A program made the translations under genes and the position numbers. From Hyphomicrobiales bacterium (GTDB lineage Bacteria > Pseudomonadota > Alphaproteobacteria > Rhizobiales > Rhizobiaceae): DNA of 64,000 nucleotides. The notes under the pieces were generated by a model. It saw only the letters and a program-made list of their open reading frames with translations, was not told where the DNA came from and made no database searches. The stretch is taken from NCBI GenBank assembly GCA_900469955.1, contig UBYX01000022.1, forward strand, positions 1-64,000, written 5' to 3'. Positions 18,208-27,860 of this stretch are shown one piece after another (positions within the stretch are counted from its first letter, which is position 1; each line of letters begins with the position of its first letter).

Positions 18208-19401
18208 ATGAGCAACGCATATTCCGTGAAGGATACGATCCTGCGCCCTCTTCTCCCGCGCGACCCCGACGAACATCACCGCGCCGCGACGCCCCTGGAA
18301 CTGCTCTTCGATCTGGTGTCGGTCATCGCGATTGCGTCCGCCGCCGCCGGGCTGCACCACGCCGTCGCCGAAAACCACGCAAGCCAGGGTATCATTATCT
18401 ATCTGATCGCATTTTTCTGCATCTGGTGGGCCTGGATGAACTTCACGTGGTTTTCGTCCGCCTACGACAATGACGACGTCGTCTACCGGCTTCTGACGAT
18501 GGTCCTGATGGGCGGATCGCTGACCATGGCGGCCGGCATCCAGTTCCTTTTTACAGCGTCGCCGGATTTGACCATGGTCGTTTTCGGCTATGTCGTCATG
18601 CGTCTCGCCATGGTGTTGCTCTGGCTGCGCGCCGCCTACCATGATCCCGCCCGCCGCAGGACGAACGTCGCTTACGCCGTAGGCATCTTCCTCGTCCAGA
18701 TCTACTGGCTGATCTTCCTGGCGACGCAGCTGTTGTCGACCGGCTTCGGTTACGCCCTCTGGGTGCTGGGCGCCCTGCTCGAACTCGCGGTTCCCGCCAT
18801 TGCCGAGCCACTCACCAAGAACACGCCCTGGCACCGCCACCACATCATGGAACGTTATGGGCTGCTGAACATCATCGTGCTCGGCGAAACCCTGCTTGCC
18901 GGCTCCATCGCGCTTCGCCAGTTCGCCGGCGAATTCAACCTCATGCTGATGCACACTGCGTTTTCGGCGCTGGTCATCGTCTTTGCGCTCTGGTGGGCCT
19001 ACTTCGCCCGACAGGAACATCTCGGCAGCCACAAGCTCAGCCGCGCACTCCAATGGGGCTACGGGCATTTCTTCATTTTCATGTCCGGCGCGGCGGTCGG
19101 CGCCGGCTTTGCCGTGCTGGTCGACATCATCACCCACCATTCCGAGCTTCCGCTTATCGTCGGCGACTATGCCGTGGCAATTCCGGTGGCGATCTATTTC
19201 GCAAGCCTCTGGTTCGTGCGCGACCGCTTTGCCTGTACCGGTGCCGGGCGTTACGCGCTTCTCGTTTTCGGTCTGCTCGGCTTGGTCGCTCCGGCAGTCG
19301 GGCTGGGTCTCGAAGGGATCGCGGCAACCGCAGCGCTCGGCGTGATCGTCCGCAACTGGCTCGCCACCCGCTCGGTGCCGGCGCCATCCGTGGCTCACTA
19401 A
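18208..19401 (+). CDS. Low temperature requirement protein A (LtrA) family membrane protein
   Basis: A polytopic membrane protein of 397 residues with about twelve hydrophobic helices. The family hallmark is near the N-terminus (RAATPLELLFDLVSVIAIASAAAGLHH) and a second conserved stretch is HHIMERYGLLNIIVLGETLLA. The LtrA name comes from a Listeria locus linked to growth in the cold; the biochemical role is unknown. GAGGGGGC precedes the ATG. The 278 bp upstream, shared with the divergent DUF3422 gene, shows no EcfG-type promoter or recognisable riboswitch. It is 54 bases upstream of the lytic transglycosylase gene and could be co-transcribed with it. Confidence 0.9.
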   Translation: MSNAYSVKDTILRPLLPRDPDEHHRAATPLELLFDLVSVIAIASAAAGLHHAVAENHASQGIIIYLIAFFCIWWAWMNFTWFSSAYDNDDVVYRLLTMVLMGGSLTMAAGIQFLFTASPDLTMVVFGYVVMRLAMVLLWLRAAYHDPARRRTNVAYAVGIFLVQIYWLIFLATQLLSTGFGYALWVLGALLELAVPAIAEPLTKNTPWHRHHIMERYGLLNIIVLGETLLAGSIALRQFAGEFNLMLMHTAFSALVIVFALWWAYFARQEHLGSHKLSRALQWGYGHFFIFMSGAAVGAGFAVLVDIITHHSELPLIVGDYAVAIPVAIYFASLWFVRDRFACTGAGRYALLVFGLLGLVAPAVGLGLEGIAATAALGVIVRNWLATRSVPAPSVAH

Positions 19402-19455
19402 ACTTTTCCTTAAATTTTACCGGTTATTAATCTCTCAGAACCGAGTGATTAAGCG

Positions 19456-20031
19456 ATGCGTATTGCGTTTTTCATCGCCCTCATGGCGCTAACCCTGACT
19501 GCCTGTGCCTCCGCGCCGAGCCGGATCACGGATGCCTGCGCGATCTTCGAGCAGCGCGACGGGCTCTTCAACAACTGGGCGCGCGACGCCAAAAAGGCCG
19601 AAAGCGAATTCGGCGTGCCTGTGCCGATCCTGATGGCGACGATCTACGTGGAATCCGGTTTCAAGGCCAATGCCCGTCCGCCGCGCACCAAGCTGCTCGG
19701 CTTCATCCCGTGGACGCGCCCCTCCTCCGCCTATGGCTATGCGCAGGCCCTCGACGGCACCTGGCTGACCTACAAGAAGGACACCGGCCGCTGGAGCGCC
19801 AGCCGCTCGGACTTTACCGACGCCGTTCATTTCGTCGGCTGGTACCACAACCAGAGCCATGTGAAGAACGGCATTCCGCTGAACGACAGCTACAACCTTT
19901 ACCTCGCCTACTATTCCGGCCAGGCGGGTTACGAGCGCGGCCAGTTCTCCTCAGGCACCCGGCAGGCGGCGCAGAAATCCGCAGGCATGGCTGCCAAGTA
20001 CGAAGCTCAGCTGAGGCGCTGCGGCTATTAA
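19456..20031 (+). CDS. Lytic transglycosylase (SLT-domain) lipoprotein
   Basis: A protein of 191 residues. Residues 1-17 form a lipoprotein signal with lipobox LTAC, so Cys17 should be lipidated. The SLT-type catalytic glutamate is Glu66 in MATIYVESGF, followed by SAYGYAQALDGTW and the closing YNLYLAYYSGQAGYERG. It should cleave peptidoglycan with formation of anhydromuramic acid, probably from the outer membrane. It converges on the RidA-family gene, the two stop codons overlapping in TTAA at 20028-20031. Confidence 0.88.
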   Translation: MRIAFFIALMALTLTACASAPSRITDACAIFEQRDGLFNNWARDAKKAESEFGVPVPILMATIYVESGFKANARPPRTKLLGFIPWTRPSSAYGYAQALDGTWLTYKKDTGRWSASRSDFTDAVHFVGWYHNQSHVKNGIPLNDSYNLYLAYYSGQAGYERGQFSSGTRQAAQKSAGMAAKYEAQLRRCGY

Positions 20032-20417
20032 AACACCTTCGCGGCCGTCACTTCCACTTCGACCAGAAATTCCGCGCGGGTAAAGCCGCCGACGACGATC
20101 AGTGTCGAGACCGGCTTGGGGTCGAGCGTGTAGCGGTCGCGCACCGCCATATAGGCGGGAAAATCCTCGCGGCTGGTGACGAAGCCCGAGATGCGGATGA
20201 CGTCCGCATAGGTCATGCCCGCCTCTTCGAGGATCGCGCCGATCGCCTTGAAGCAGAGGTCGGCCTGCCGCGTCACATCAGGCGGGATCTTGTCATCCGG
20301 CGATATCCCAAGCTGACCGGAGGTGACGAGCAGGCTGGCGCCGGGCGGCACCAGCAGGCCGTGATTGTAGGCGCCGAAAGGCTTGCGGACGACCGGCGGG
20401 TTGAAAACACGCTTCAT
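20028..20417 (-). CDS. RidA family (YjgF/YER057c/UK114) protein
   Basis: A protein of 129 residues beginning MKRVFNPPVVRKPFGAYNHG. Conserved RidA elements are LLVTSGQLGISPDD, QADLCFKAIGAILEEAGMTYADVIRISGFV and the C-terminal RAEFLVEVEVTAAKVF. RidA proteins hydrolyse reactive enamine/imine intermediates from PLP enzymes; distant subfamilies serve in catabolic pathways. The start was chosen for AGAGG seven bases upstream, rejecting a 19-residue extension. The active-site Arg typical of true RidA is not clearly aligned here, so this may be one of the Rid1-7 subfamilies. Confidence 0.88.
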   Translation of the reverse strand: MKRVFNPPVVRKPFGAYNHGLLVPPGASLLVTSGQLGISPDDKIPPDVTRQADLCFKAIGAILEEAGMTYADVIRISGFVTSREDFPAYMAVRDRYTLDPKPVSTLIVVGGFTRAEFLVEVEVTAAKVF

Positions 20418-20585
20418 GGCAACAACCTCTTTCTCTTTCAGGCATATCTGGAATCGACGCCAGTAGACTGGCATTCGGGCGTGTGTTCAAGGCGTCAGCG
20501 TTCGACGCCCCCGTCGCCTCCAGCCCCTCTTGCTTCCTCTGGGTTTCTGCTTCTATCTTCTGACCCACAAATGGGGAGTAGGTTC

Positions 20586-21626
20586 ATGCCGCGAACGATC
20601 GACCAATGGTGGCGTTATCCAGGCTTTGCTCTTCGCGTCTTCGGAAGCGAAAAGTCCTTCCGCAAGAATCCGGTGATCGGCAATCCGCGTCTCAACGAAC
20701 TGGGCCTGCACCGCGAGCGCGTACGGCTTGCGGCGAATATGGCAGCCTATCGCCGGCGCCTGCTCGGCATCTCCGTGAGTGCGGCAGAACGGGGAGCATT
20801 CCAGCGGGACGGATTTGTGGTCCGCGAAAATGCCCTGCCGGCGGATGTGTTCCAGCGGATACGCGACTACCTCAGGAACGAACCCTTGCCGGCTCGCGAA
20901 ATGCGTCAGGGACAGACCGTGACGCGGATGACCCCCATCAACCCTAATGCGCTGGCGAAACTGCCGGATCTGGCGCGGTTCAGCCAAGATCCCTCGATCG
21001 CGGGTCTCGTCCGCTATGTCGGAGGCATCGGCGGAGATCCGGTACATTTCATCCAGACCGTGATCGCAGAACCCGCAATCCGGGAGGCCGACCCGCAAAC
21101 CGCCCTCCATGCGGATACATTCCATTCGAGCTCCAAGGCCTGGCTTTTTCTCGATGACGTCGGACCGGACGACGGACCTTTCGTATTCGTCCCCGGCAGT
21201 CACAAGCTGACCGAAAAGCGGCTGGAATGGGAATACCGGCAGAGCCTCATGGCGAGCGCCGATGGCCGCACTCACCATGCCGAGGGCTCGTTCCGCATCA
21301 CACCCGAAGAGTTATCGACCCTTGGCGATTTTACGCCCCGAAAGGTCGTGGTGTCCGCCAACACCCTCGTCGTGGCCGATACCTACGCTTTCCATTCGCG
21401 CGCTGTCAGCCATCGGCATACGGTTCGGGTGGAATTGCATGCCTATCACCGCGGCAATCCCTTCGCGCCTCTGCCGCTCTCGGCGACCGCGCTGGTTCCC
21501 GGCCTTCGCGACCGCCGGCTGGATATCCATCTGGCGCTATCCGACAGAAAAGCCAAACGCGACGGCAGGGTTCCGACCTGGAGGGATGTCGGAGCCTGCA
21601 CCGCCTATTCCGAGCCGCATATATGA
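20586..21626 (+). CDS. Phytanoyl-CoA dioxygenase (PhyH) family Fe(II)/2-oxoglutarate oxygenase
   Basis: A protein of 346 residues with the PhyH fold. The iron-binding facial triad is visible as His175 and Asp177 (LHADTFHSSSKAWLF) and His270 (YAFHSRAVSHRHTVRVELH), with a following Arg suited to 2-oxoglutarate. It should hydroxylate an organic substrate, which I cannot name. The ATG at 20586 has GGGGAGTAGG just upstream; another ATG five codons earlier would put that purine tract inside the gene. It converges on the aldehyde dehydrogenase gene with a 46-bp gap. Confidence 0.85.
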   Translation: MPRTIDQWWRYPGFALRVFGSEKSFRKNPVIGNPRLNELGLHRERVRLAANMAAYRRRLLGISVSAAERGAFQRDGFVVRENALPADVFQRIRDYLRNEPLPAREMRQGQTVTRMTPINPNALAKLPDLARFSQDPSIAGLVRYVGGIGGDPVHFIQTVIAEPAIREADPQTALHADTFHSSSKAWLFLDDVGPDDGPFVFVPGSHKLTEKRLEWEYRQSLMASADGRTHHAEGSFRITPEELSTLGDFTPRKVVVSANTLVVADTYAFHSRAVSHRHTVRVELHAYHRGNPFAPLPLSATALVPGLRDRRLDIHLALSDRKAKRDGRVPTWRDVGACTAYSEPHI

Positions 21627-21672
21627 TCGGTCCCGGCGCCGGAAACGGACCGGCGGCGACCGCTCAGGCACG

Positions 21673-23100
21673 CTAAACGCCGTAGCCGACGATGCCCTTG
21701 ATCTCCAGGAAGTCATGGATGCCCCAGTCGGCATATTCGCGGCCATTGCCGGACTGCTTGTAGCCGCCGAACGGCGCGAACAGATCCCAATCGGGATAAT
21801 TGACGAAGACCGAACCGGCACGCAGCCGCGCCGCCACCTTGCGGGCATGCCCGATATCTCCGGACTGGACATAGGCAGCGAGCCCGTAAGGCGTGTCGTT
21901 GGCGATCTCCACCGCCCGCTCTTCGCTTTCATAGGGAAGGATCGACAGAACCGGCCCGAAGATTTCTTCGCGGGCGACGGTCATGTCGTTGGTGACATTG
22001 CCGAACACGGTCGGGCGGACATAGTAGCCGCGGTTGAGACCCTCGGGCCGGCCCGGCCCGCCGGTGACGAGCGTTGCGCCTTCCTTGATGCCTGCCTCGA
22101 TCAGCCGCTGGATCTTGTCGTATTGCGTCTGGCTGACGACGGGGCCGAGATCGATTCCATCGGCACGCGGATCGCCGGTCTTCAGCTTCTCCGCCGCGGC
22201 CTTGGCGATCTGAAGCGCCTCGTCGTGACGCTCGGTGGGCACCAGCATCCGTGTCGGCGCGTCGCAGGACTGGCCCGAATTGCCGAAACAGGCGGTAACG
22301 CCGTCGGCAACGGCCTTTTCGAACTCCGCATCGGGTAGGATGATATTGGGCGACTTGCCGCCGAGTTCCTGCGCCACGCGCTTCACCGTGTCGGCAGCGG
22401 TCTTGGCGACGATGATGCCGGCCCGCGTCGAACCGGTGAAGGAAACCATGTCGACATCAGGATGGCCCGCCATGACCTGGCCGACATCAGGCCCCGTGCC
22501 GTTGACGAGATTGAAGACGCCCTTCGGCGTGCCTGCGGCTTCCATTACCTCGGCGAAGATGATGCCGCTGATCGGCGCGATCTCGGAAGGTTTCAGCACC
22601 ATCGTGCAGCCGGCGGCGATCGCTGGGCCGACCTTGCAGGCAATCTGGTTGAGCGGCCAGTTCCACGGCGTGATCAGCGCGCAGACGCCGATCGGCTCCT
22701 TGACGATCATGGTCGAGCCGCGCGCCTCGGTGAATTCGTAGTTTTCGAGTGCCTCGATCGCGGCCGCGAGATGCCCCTTGCCGGCCGCAGCCTGCGCATC
22801 GTGGGCAAAAGCGAGCGGCGCCCCCATCTCCTGGGATACCGCCCGCGCGATATCTTCATATCGCTTTTCGTATTCGGCCAGGATGCGCTTCAGGAGCGCC
22901 AGCCGCTCTGCCTTCGACCATTGCGAAAAAGCGGGAAACGCCGCCTTGGCAGCAGCGACCGCCTTGTCCACGTCCACCTTCGAGCCCAAAGCGATCCGCG
23001 TATAGGCCTCTTCCGTGGAGGGATCGACGACATCCAGCGCAACAGGAATTTCCGGCGTCACCCAGACCCCGTCGATGAAGAATTTCAGGTGGTTGCTCAT
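21673..23100 (-). CDS. NAD(P)-dependent aldehyde dehydrogenase
   Basis: An enzyme of 475 residues of the ALDH superfamily. The catalytic Cys279 lies in FGNSGQSCDAPTRM and the general base Glu245 in QELGGKSPN; the 34-residue spacing is standard. The NAD-binding segment TPWNWPLNQIACKVGPAIAAGCTMVLKP and C-terminal YGLAAYVQSGD/PFGGYKQSGNGRE are present. It oxidises an aldehyde to the acid, and the substrate is not evident from sequence. Divergent from the DUF4344 gene by 240 bp in which I see no clear operator. Confidence 0.95.
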   Translation of the reverse strand: MSNHLKFFIDGVWVTPEIPVALDVVDPSTEEAYTRIALGSKVDVDKAVAAAKAAFPAFSQWSKAERLALLKRILAEYEKRYEDIARAVSQEMGAPLAFAHDAQAAAGKGHLAAAIEALENYEFTEARGSTMIVKEPIGVCALITPWNWPLNQIACKVGPAIAAGCTMVLKPSEIAPISGIIFAEVMEAAGTPKGVFNLVNGTGPDVGQVMAGHPDVDMVSFTGSTRAGIIVAKTAADTVKRVAQELGGKSPNIILPDAEFEKAVADGVTACFGNSGQSCDAPTRMLVPTERHDEALQIAKAAAEKLKTGDPRADGIDLGPVVSQTQYDKIQRLIEAGIKEGATLVTGGPGRPEGLNRGYYVRPTVFGNVTNDMTVAREEIFGPVLSILPYESEERAVEIANDTPYGLAAYVQSGDIGHARKVAARLRAGSVFVNYPDWDLFAPFGGYKQSGNGREYADWGIHDFLEIKGIVGYGV

Positions 23101-23340
23101 GGAAGCTCTCCGGATCAGGACGGATATGGTGAGCCACTATCGGCGATGAATTTTTGCCTCGCAAGCCCGCAACGCGACATCGGCGCTGCCTGCGGCTCCG
23201 CAACCCGATCAAGCGGGCTTCCGGCCGTCTCTGATAGTTTTCATCGAGCCGATAATACTTCGACAACAATACGAGTTCATCGAGACTTAAACCATAGCTG
23301 TTACAGATCGAGACAACTTTCAGAAATATAACGAGGGCCT

Positions 23341-24249
23341 ATGCGACGCAGTCTTCTTCAAATTGCCCTGGCAGGCCTTCTGGCGCTGTCGGCGCCGAAT
23401 GTGCGTGCTGAAACCCTGGAGGACGACCTCAAGGGCCTGACGGAGGAGCAGATCGGCGACACGGTCGAGTTCGCCTTCGGCAACGCGCTGTTCTTCCTCT
23501 TCCACGAGGCCGGACACATGCTGGTCTCCGAATTTGACCTGCCGGTTCTTGGCCGCGAGGAGGATGCGGTTGATACGCTCTCCACCCTTCTGCTTCTGGA
23601 AGCGGGTGCGGACGTCTTCGAGACGGCCTTGATCGATTCCGTCGACGGATGGACATTGTCCGCCGAAGCGAGCGAAGCGGCGGAGCACGAACAGATTCTC
23701 TGGGACGCGCACGGCCTCGACCGCCAGCGCGCCTTCAACATGGTCTGTCTGATGGTCGGCAAGGATGCCGAGAAATTCACCGAATCCGCAGACGATCTCG
23801 AACTGCCGGCCGGACGTCGGCAGGAATGCGTCAATGAATACCAGAAGGCCCATGCAAGCTGGTTCGGCGTATTGAAGCCGCACGTGCGGAACGACGACCA
23901 GAAGAGCAAATTCACGATCACTTACAAGCCCGCGAAGAACAACGACCTCAAGGACTATGCGGACCTGGTGAAGGAAGCTCAGGTTCTCGAGATCCTGCAG
24001 GAGCTCGTCTCCGGCCTCTACAAGCTCGATGACGGCATCAAGCTGACGGCAGCCGAATGCGGAGAACCCAACGCCTACTGGTCGGCGGGCGAGCGCGAAG
24101 TCACCTACTGCTACGAGCTGATGCAGTGGCATGCGCAGGCGATCGCCCGGTATTTCAAGGAAAATGGCGAGAGCGCCGAAGAAGAAAAACAGGAAGAGAC
24201 AAAGCCTGGGCTGAAATTTGTGTTCGGTAAGGCCACCGCTCGCCAGTAA
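23341..24249 (+). CDS. DUF4344 family secreted metallopeptidase-like protein
   Basis: A protein of 302 residues with a signal peptide (about 1-23, ending VRA). A zinc-peptidase-like HEAGH motif (His55-His59) occurs in NALFFLFHEAGHMLVSEFDLPVLGREEDAVD, as in the DUF4344 family. A conserved DAHGLDRQRAFNMVCLMVG segment follows near residues 122-140, with paired cysteines later (for example QECVNEY and AAECGEPNAYW). Probable periplasmic peptidase of unknown target. The C-terminal tail is Glu/Lys-rich. It is monocistronic. An ACGAGG sits close before the ATG. Confidence 0.88.
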   Translation: MRRSLLQIALAGLLALSAPNVRAETLEDDLKGLTEEQIGDTVEFAFGNALFFLFHEAGHMLVSEFDLPVLGREEDAVDTLSTLLLLEAGADVFETALIDSVDGWTLSAEASEAAEHEQILWDAHGLDRQRAFNMVCLMVGKDAEKFTESADDLELPAGRRQECVNEYQKAHASWFGVLKPHVRNDDQKSKFTITYKPAKNNDLKDYADLVKEAQVLEILQELVSGLYKLDDGIKLTAAECGEPNAYWSAGEREVTYCYELMQWHAQAIARYFKENGESAEEEKQEETKPGLKFVFGKATARQ

Positions 24250-24321
24250 GCGTGTCAGTAGGCATACGAATGCCGGTCTGCGCCATAGCGGGCGGCAAAC
24301 CGGGCAATCTTTTTTCGGCGT

Positions 24322-24936
24322 TCAGGCTCCGTATGGAGCGAAGAACTTCTTGGCCGCTTCGATCTCGTTCGGCCGAATCTCATGGCCGCCAACGTGCCAT
24401 TGGAGCGTCACCTCGTCGCCCTGTCGCTTGAAATAGTCGGCCAGCTCGACGCTTTGCGGCACAGGGCAGATCGGGTCATTCTGGCCGGCGGTGATCAGCA
24501 CATGCGCCGTCTCCTTGATCTTCCGCTCCTTCGGCTGGAAGGGGATCAAAGGATGCATCAGCACGCCCGCGTCGAACAGGCCGGGTTTCTCGATCATGAT
24601 GTTTGCGAGGATATTCGCGCCATTCGAGAACCCGAGCCCCAAGACGGTGGATGACTCGTATCGATCGCGGTTGGCCGCCACGAATTCGCCCATCCGCTCG
24701 GTCGCCCGGGCGAGATCCTCGCAATCGTAGACGCCTTCTGCCTTGCGCCGGAAGAAGCGCGCCGCGCCATGTTCGGAGATGTCGCCCCGCGGCGAGATCA
24801 CCGTGGCGTTGGGCAGAAGCCGCCCGCCGAAATCGAAGAACTGGTTTTCGTCGCCACCGGTGCCATGAAAGACGAACAGGATCGGCGATCCGGGTGCACC
24901 GGGCCTCGCCCGATGCACATAGCTGTCGTAACTCAT
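24322..24936 (-). CDS. Phospholipase/carboxylesterase-type alpha/beta hydrolase (MhqD-like)
   Basis: A serine hydrolase of 204 residues. Nucleophile Ser104 is in GLGFSNGAN, Asp154 in AGQNDPICPV and His185 in VGGHEIRPNE; the oxyanion region is FVFHGTGGDENQF. It belongs to the phospholipase/carboxylesterase family that includes MhqD. The gene is 24 bases downstream of the VOC dioxygenase gene on the same strand. The same two-gene order appears in hydroquinone/electrophile-detoxifying mhq operons of other bacteria, so a role in hydrolysing ring-cleavage products or related electrophiles is likely. Confidence 0.85.
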   Translation of the reverse strand: MSYDSYVHRARPGAPGSPILFVFHGTGGDENQFFDFGGRLLPNATVISPRGDISEHGAARFFRRKAEGVYDCEDLARATERMGEFVAANRDRYESSTVLGLGFSNGANILANIMIEKPGLFDAGVLMHPLIPFQPKERKIKETAHVLITAGQNDPICPVPQSVELADYFKRQGDEVTLQWHVGGHEIRPNEIEAAKKFFAPYGA

Positions 24937-24960
24937 TTCAATCTCCTGATCTCGAACCTA

Positions 24961-25890
24961 CTAAGCCAGCGGCTCAAGATGTTGTTCCAGCGTGCTTCTC
25001 AGATGCGCGTGCTGCGCAGGCAGCTTCAGCGCCTCGCCGAGATGTGCGGTGTCCTCGTCCCGGTCGAAGCCCGGTTCATTGGTGGCGATTTCGAACAGCA
25101 CGCCGCCTGGCGTGCGGAAATAGATCGCCCAGAAGTAGTCGCGATCGATGACGGGGGTGACCTGATAACCGGTATCCATCAGCGCCTTGCGGACTTCGAG
25201 TTGCTTTTCGCGGTTTTCGACCGCAAAGGCGATGTGATGGACCGAACCGGCGCCAAGTCTTGCCCCGCTGATGTTCGGCATGGTTTCGACGTCGATGAAG
25301 TCGGCACCATTGCCGCCCGGGATTCCAAAGCGGGTCACACCGTCCCTGGCGTCGATTTGGCTGTACCCCATGAATTTCAGGAGTTCGGCGGTGGCACCGT
25401 CGTCACGAAGGCGCATCGAAGCCGAATGGAAGCCGCGGATAGCCTCCGCCTCACCGACGCCGTTGCCGGTCCAGGGAGCGCGCGGATCGTCCTTGACTTC
25501 GACAAGCGCAAATCCGTCACCATCAGGACCGGCGAAATGCAGCCGGTTGTCACCGAAGGCACTGTCCGTCTTCATCCCTTCGGCGCCGGCCTTCGTCAGC
25601 CGATCCGTCCAGTAACCGAACGAGCCCTGCGGAACGGAGAAGAGCGTCGTACCCACTTCGCCGGTGCCGGGACGGCCCCGGGCGATATGCGGGAACGGGA
25701 AGTAGGTCATCACGGAGCCGGGCGTACCGACTTCGTCGCCGTAGTAGAGATGGTAGACATCAGGCGCATCGAAATTGACGGTCTTCTTGACCCGGCGCAG
25801 GCCGAGCGTGTCCGTGAAGAACTTGTTGTTGGTGCTGGCGCTTGCAGCCATCGATGTGACGTGATGGAGGCCCTTGATCTGGTCGAGCAT
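24961..25890 (-). CDS. VOC-family ring-cleaving dioxygenase (MhqO/MhqA-like)
   Basis: A protein of 309 residues with two vicinal-oxygen-chelate modules. The opening MLDQIKGLHHVTSMA supplies the first metal His (9/10), GSVHHIAFAV near 218-219 the second, and LFEIATNEPGF the Glu (267). This is the layout of extradiol hydroquinone dioxygenases of the MhqO type. The start at 25890 has AAAGGGG 7 bases upstream; a 20-residue extension is rejected. It precedes the MhqD-like hydrolase gene. No MarR-type regulator (MhqR) is adjacent, so control is not visible. Confidence 0.88.
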   Translation of the reverse strand: MLDQIKGLHHVTSMAASASTNNKFFTDTLGLRRVKKTVNFDAPDVYHLYYGDEVGTPGSVMTYFPFPHIARGRPGTGEVGTTLFSVPQGSFGYWTDRLTKAGAEGMKTDSAFGDNRLHFAGPDGDGFALVEVKDDPRAPWTGNGVGEAEAIRGFHSASMRLRDDGATAELLKFMGYSQIDARDGVTRFGIPGGNGADFIDVETMPNISGARLGAGSVHHIAFAVENREKQLEVRKALMDTGYQVTPVIDRDYFWAIYFRTPGGVLFEIATNEPGFDRDEDTAHLGEALKLPAQHAHLRSTLEQHLEPLA

Positions 25891-26015
25891 TTTAAACCCC
25901 TTTCTGGACCGCGCTTGCGGCCCGTTGTTCTGGGGCAATATTTGGTTCATCGAACGCCGGTTGGATAGAGGAACGCGTCAGAACGCATTGTTCACTATTC
26001 GAAGACGATAGATAA

Positions 26016-26723
26016 TTAATTGTTCACAGATGGCGGCACCGCCGGCAATTGCCAGTCGATCGGCTGCTTGTCACGCGACGCGAGGAAATCATTGGCTTTC
26101 GAAAAATGCCGACAGCCGAAAAAGCCGTTATGGGCCGAAAGCGGCGACGGATGCGGCGCCTTCAGAACGAGATGTTTCCTCGTATCGACGAAGGCTGCCT
26201 TTTTCTGCGCATAGGAGCCCCAGAGCATGAAGACCACGCCGTCGCACTCCTCGTTGACGGCGCGGATGACGGCGTCGGTAAAGCGCTCCCAGCCACGCCC
26301 CTGATGTGCGGCCGCCCTGCCCTCTTCCACGGTCAAAACGCTGTTCAGGAGCAGCACGCCCTGGCTCGCCCAGTGCTCGAGAAAGCCGTGGGCAACCGGA
26401 GGAATGCCGAGGTCGGTTTGTATTTCCTTGTAGATGTTGACGAGCGAAGGAGGAATGCGGACGCCGGGGCGAACGCTGAAACATAGTCCGTGCGCCTGGC
26501 CATGCCCGTGATAGGGATCCTGCCCCAGTATGACGACCTTCACTTCATTGAGTGGCGTCAGATCCAGCGCGCGGAAATATTCGCCGCCTTTCGGAAAGAT
26601 GCGCTTGCCGGACTCCTTTTCGGAGAGGAGAAAGCGCCTCAGCTCGCTCATGTACGGATTGGAGAATTCCGGGCCGAGCGCCCGCTTCCAGCTTTCCTCG
26701 AGCCTGACTTCGCCCTCCGCCAT
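26016..26723 (-). CDS. ung: Uracil-DNA glycosylase (family 1)
   Basis: Removes uracil from DNA to start base-excision repair. The catalytic water-activating Asp69 is in GQDPYHG and the minor-groove loop [13 protein letters not shown] begins at His191. [10 protein letters not shown] and the length of 235 residues fit family-1 UDG. It lies 10 bases downstream of galE on the same strand, so the two are probably co-transcribed although functionally unrelated. A T-poor AT-rich stretch follows, without a good terminator hairpin. Confidence 0.97.
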   Translation of the reverse strand: MAEGEVRLEESWKRALGPEFSNPYMSELRRFLLSEKESGKRIFPKGGEYFRALDLTPLNEVKVVILGQDPYHGHGQAHGLCFSVRPGVRIPPSLVNIYKEIQTDLGIPPVAHGFLEHWASQGVLLLNSVLTVEEGRAAAHQGRGWERFTDAVIRAVNEECDGVVFMLWGSYAQKKAAFVDTRKHLVLKAPHPSPLSAHNGFFGCRHFSKANDFLASRDKQPIDWQLPAVPPSVNN

Positions 26724-26733
26724 GGTCCCGTCC

Positions 26734-27723
26734 TCAAACGACCAGATGGTTCGAGCGCGAATGCCAGTCCCAGGCGGAGCGGATGATGTCGTTCAGGCTG
26801 AATTTCGGCTCCCAGCCGAGCACCGCCCGTGCCTTGTCGTTATTGGCGACCAGGGATGTGGAATCTCCTTCGCGACGCCCGACATATTCCACCGGGAAAG
26901 GTTTGCCGGAAACCTCTGAAATCGCGGCCAGCAATTCCTTGACGGTCGTTCCGGTGCCCGTGCCAAGGTTCAGCTCTACGGTGTCGCCACCAGCCAGCAG
27001 GTAGTCGACCGCCCGCACATGCGCATCTGCCAGATCGAGCACGTGGATATAGTCCCGCACGCAGGTGCCGTCGCGAGTGTCGTAGTCGTCGCCGAAGACC
27101 TTGAAACCCTGGCGGCGGCCGAGTGCGGCCTCGATCGCCAGAGGAATGGCATGCGTCTCCGGTGTGTGCCATTCGCCGATGCGACCTTCGAAATCAGCGC
27201 CGGCTGCGTTGAAATAGCGCAGCATCACCGATTTCAGCCCCTTGTACTGACCATAGTCCTTGAGCGCCTGTTCGATGATGAACTTGGTGCGGCCATAGGG
27301 GTTGATCGGCGCCTGCTTGTGCGTCTCGTCCATCGGCACCCGATCCGGAAGGCCGTAGGTGGCGCAGGTGGAGGAGAAGACGAAGGCCTTCACGCCGGCA
27401 TCCATGGCGGCAGACATCAGGGTCAATGCGCCGATGACGTTGTTATCGTAGAAGCCGACAGGGTTCTTGACCGATTCCCCAACCTCGATCAGGGCCGCAA
27501 AATGAAGCACCGCATCCGGCTTGTGCTTGGCGAAAACCTCGTCCAGCCGGGGGCGATCACGGATATCGCCCTCTTCGAGGGTACCCCAGCGCACGAATTC
27601 CGCGTGGCCGTTCGAGAGGTTGTCGAAGACGATCGGCTCGTACCCCCGTTCCGCCAGCACCAGACACGTATGCGAACCGATATAGCCGGCTCCACCGACG
27701 ACGAGCACCTTCTTCTTCGACAT
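26734..27723 (-). CDS. galE: UDP-glucose 4-epimerase
   Basis: Interconverts UDP-glucose and UDP-galactose for galactose use and for exopolysaccharide and LPS sugars (called exoB in Sinorhizobium). The Rossmann motif GGAGYIGSH starts at residue 10. The catalytic pair is Tyr143/Lys147 (NPYGRTK), with Ser118/Thr119. Length 329 is typical. Of two consecutive ATGs, the second (27723) is better spaced from GAGAGGG, which supports the MSKKKV start. It is the upstream gene of a likely galE-ung unit. Confidence 0.96.
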   Translation of the reverse strand: MSKKKVLVVGGAGYIGSHTCLVLAERGYEPIVFDNLSNGHAEFVRWGTLEEGDIRDRPRLDEVFAKHKPDAVLHFAALIEVGESVKNPVGFYDNNVIGALTLMSAAMDAGVKAFVFSSTCATYGLPDRVPMDETHKQAPINPYGRTKFIIEQALKDYGQYKGLKSVMLRYFNAAGADFEGRIGEWHTPETHAIPLAIEAALGRRQGFKVFGDDYDTRDGTCVRDYIHVLDLADAHVRAVDYLLAGGDTVELNLGTGTGTTVKELLAAISEVSGKPFPVEYVGRREGDSTSLVANNDKARAVLGWEPKFSLNDIIRSAWDWHSRSNHLVV

Positions 27724-27860
27724 CATGTCCCTCTCGGTTGTTGAAGTCGGCGGCACTATAGCGGGCGCTGCCCAAATGGGAAGGGTGAACCGGCCCTGCG
27801 ATATTGGATGACGCGAGCTTTGAACTTATCTATCCTACTCAGGATTTTTAAAGGCTCTTC

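Noticed and set aside
17971-19398. 475-codon minus-strand frame opposite ltrA
   Set aside because: Composition (Gln/Arg/Asp/His-rich) is that of an antisense frame; ltrA on the plus strand has clear membrane helices and family motifs.
20028-23100. RidA, PhyH dioxygenase and aldehyde dehydrogenase as further steps of the NMT1/amidohydrolase pathway
   Set aside because: They lie beyond DUF3422 and ltrA, are on mixed strands and lack the shared operator element; linkage is not supported.
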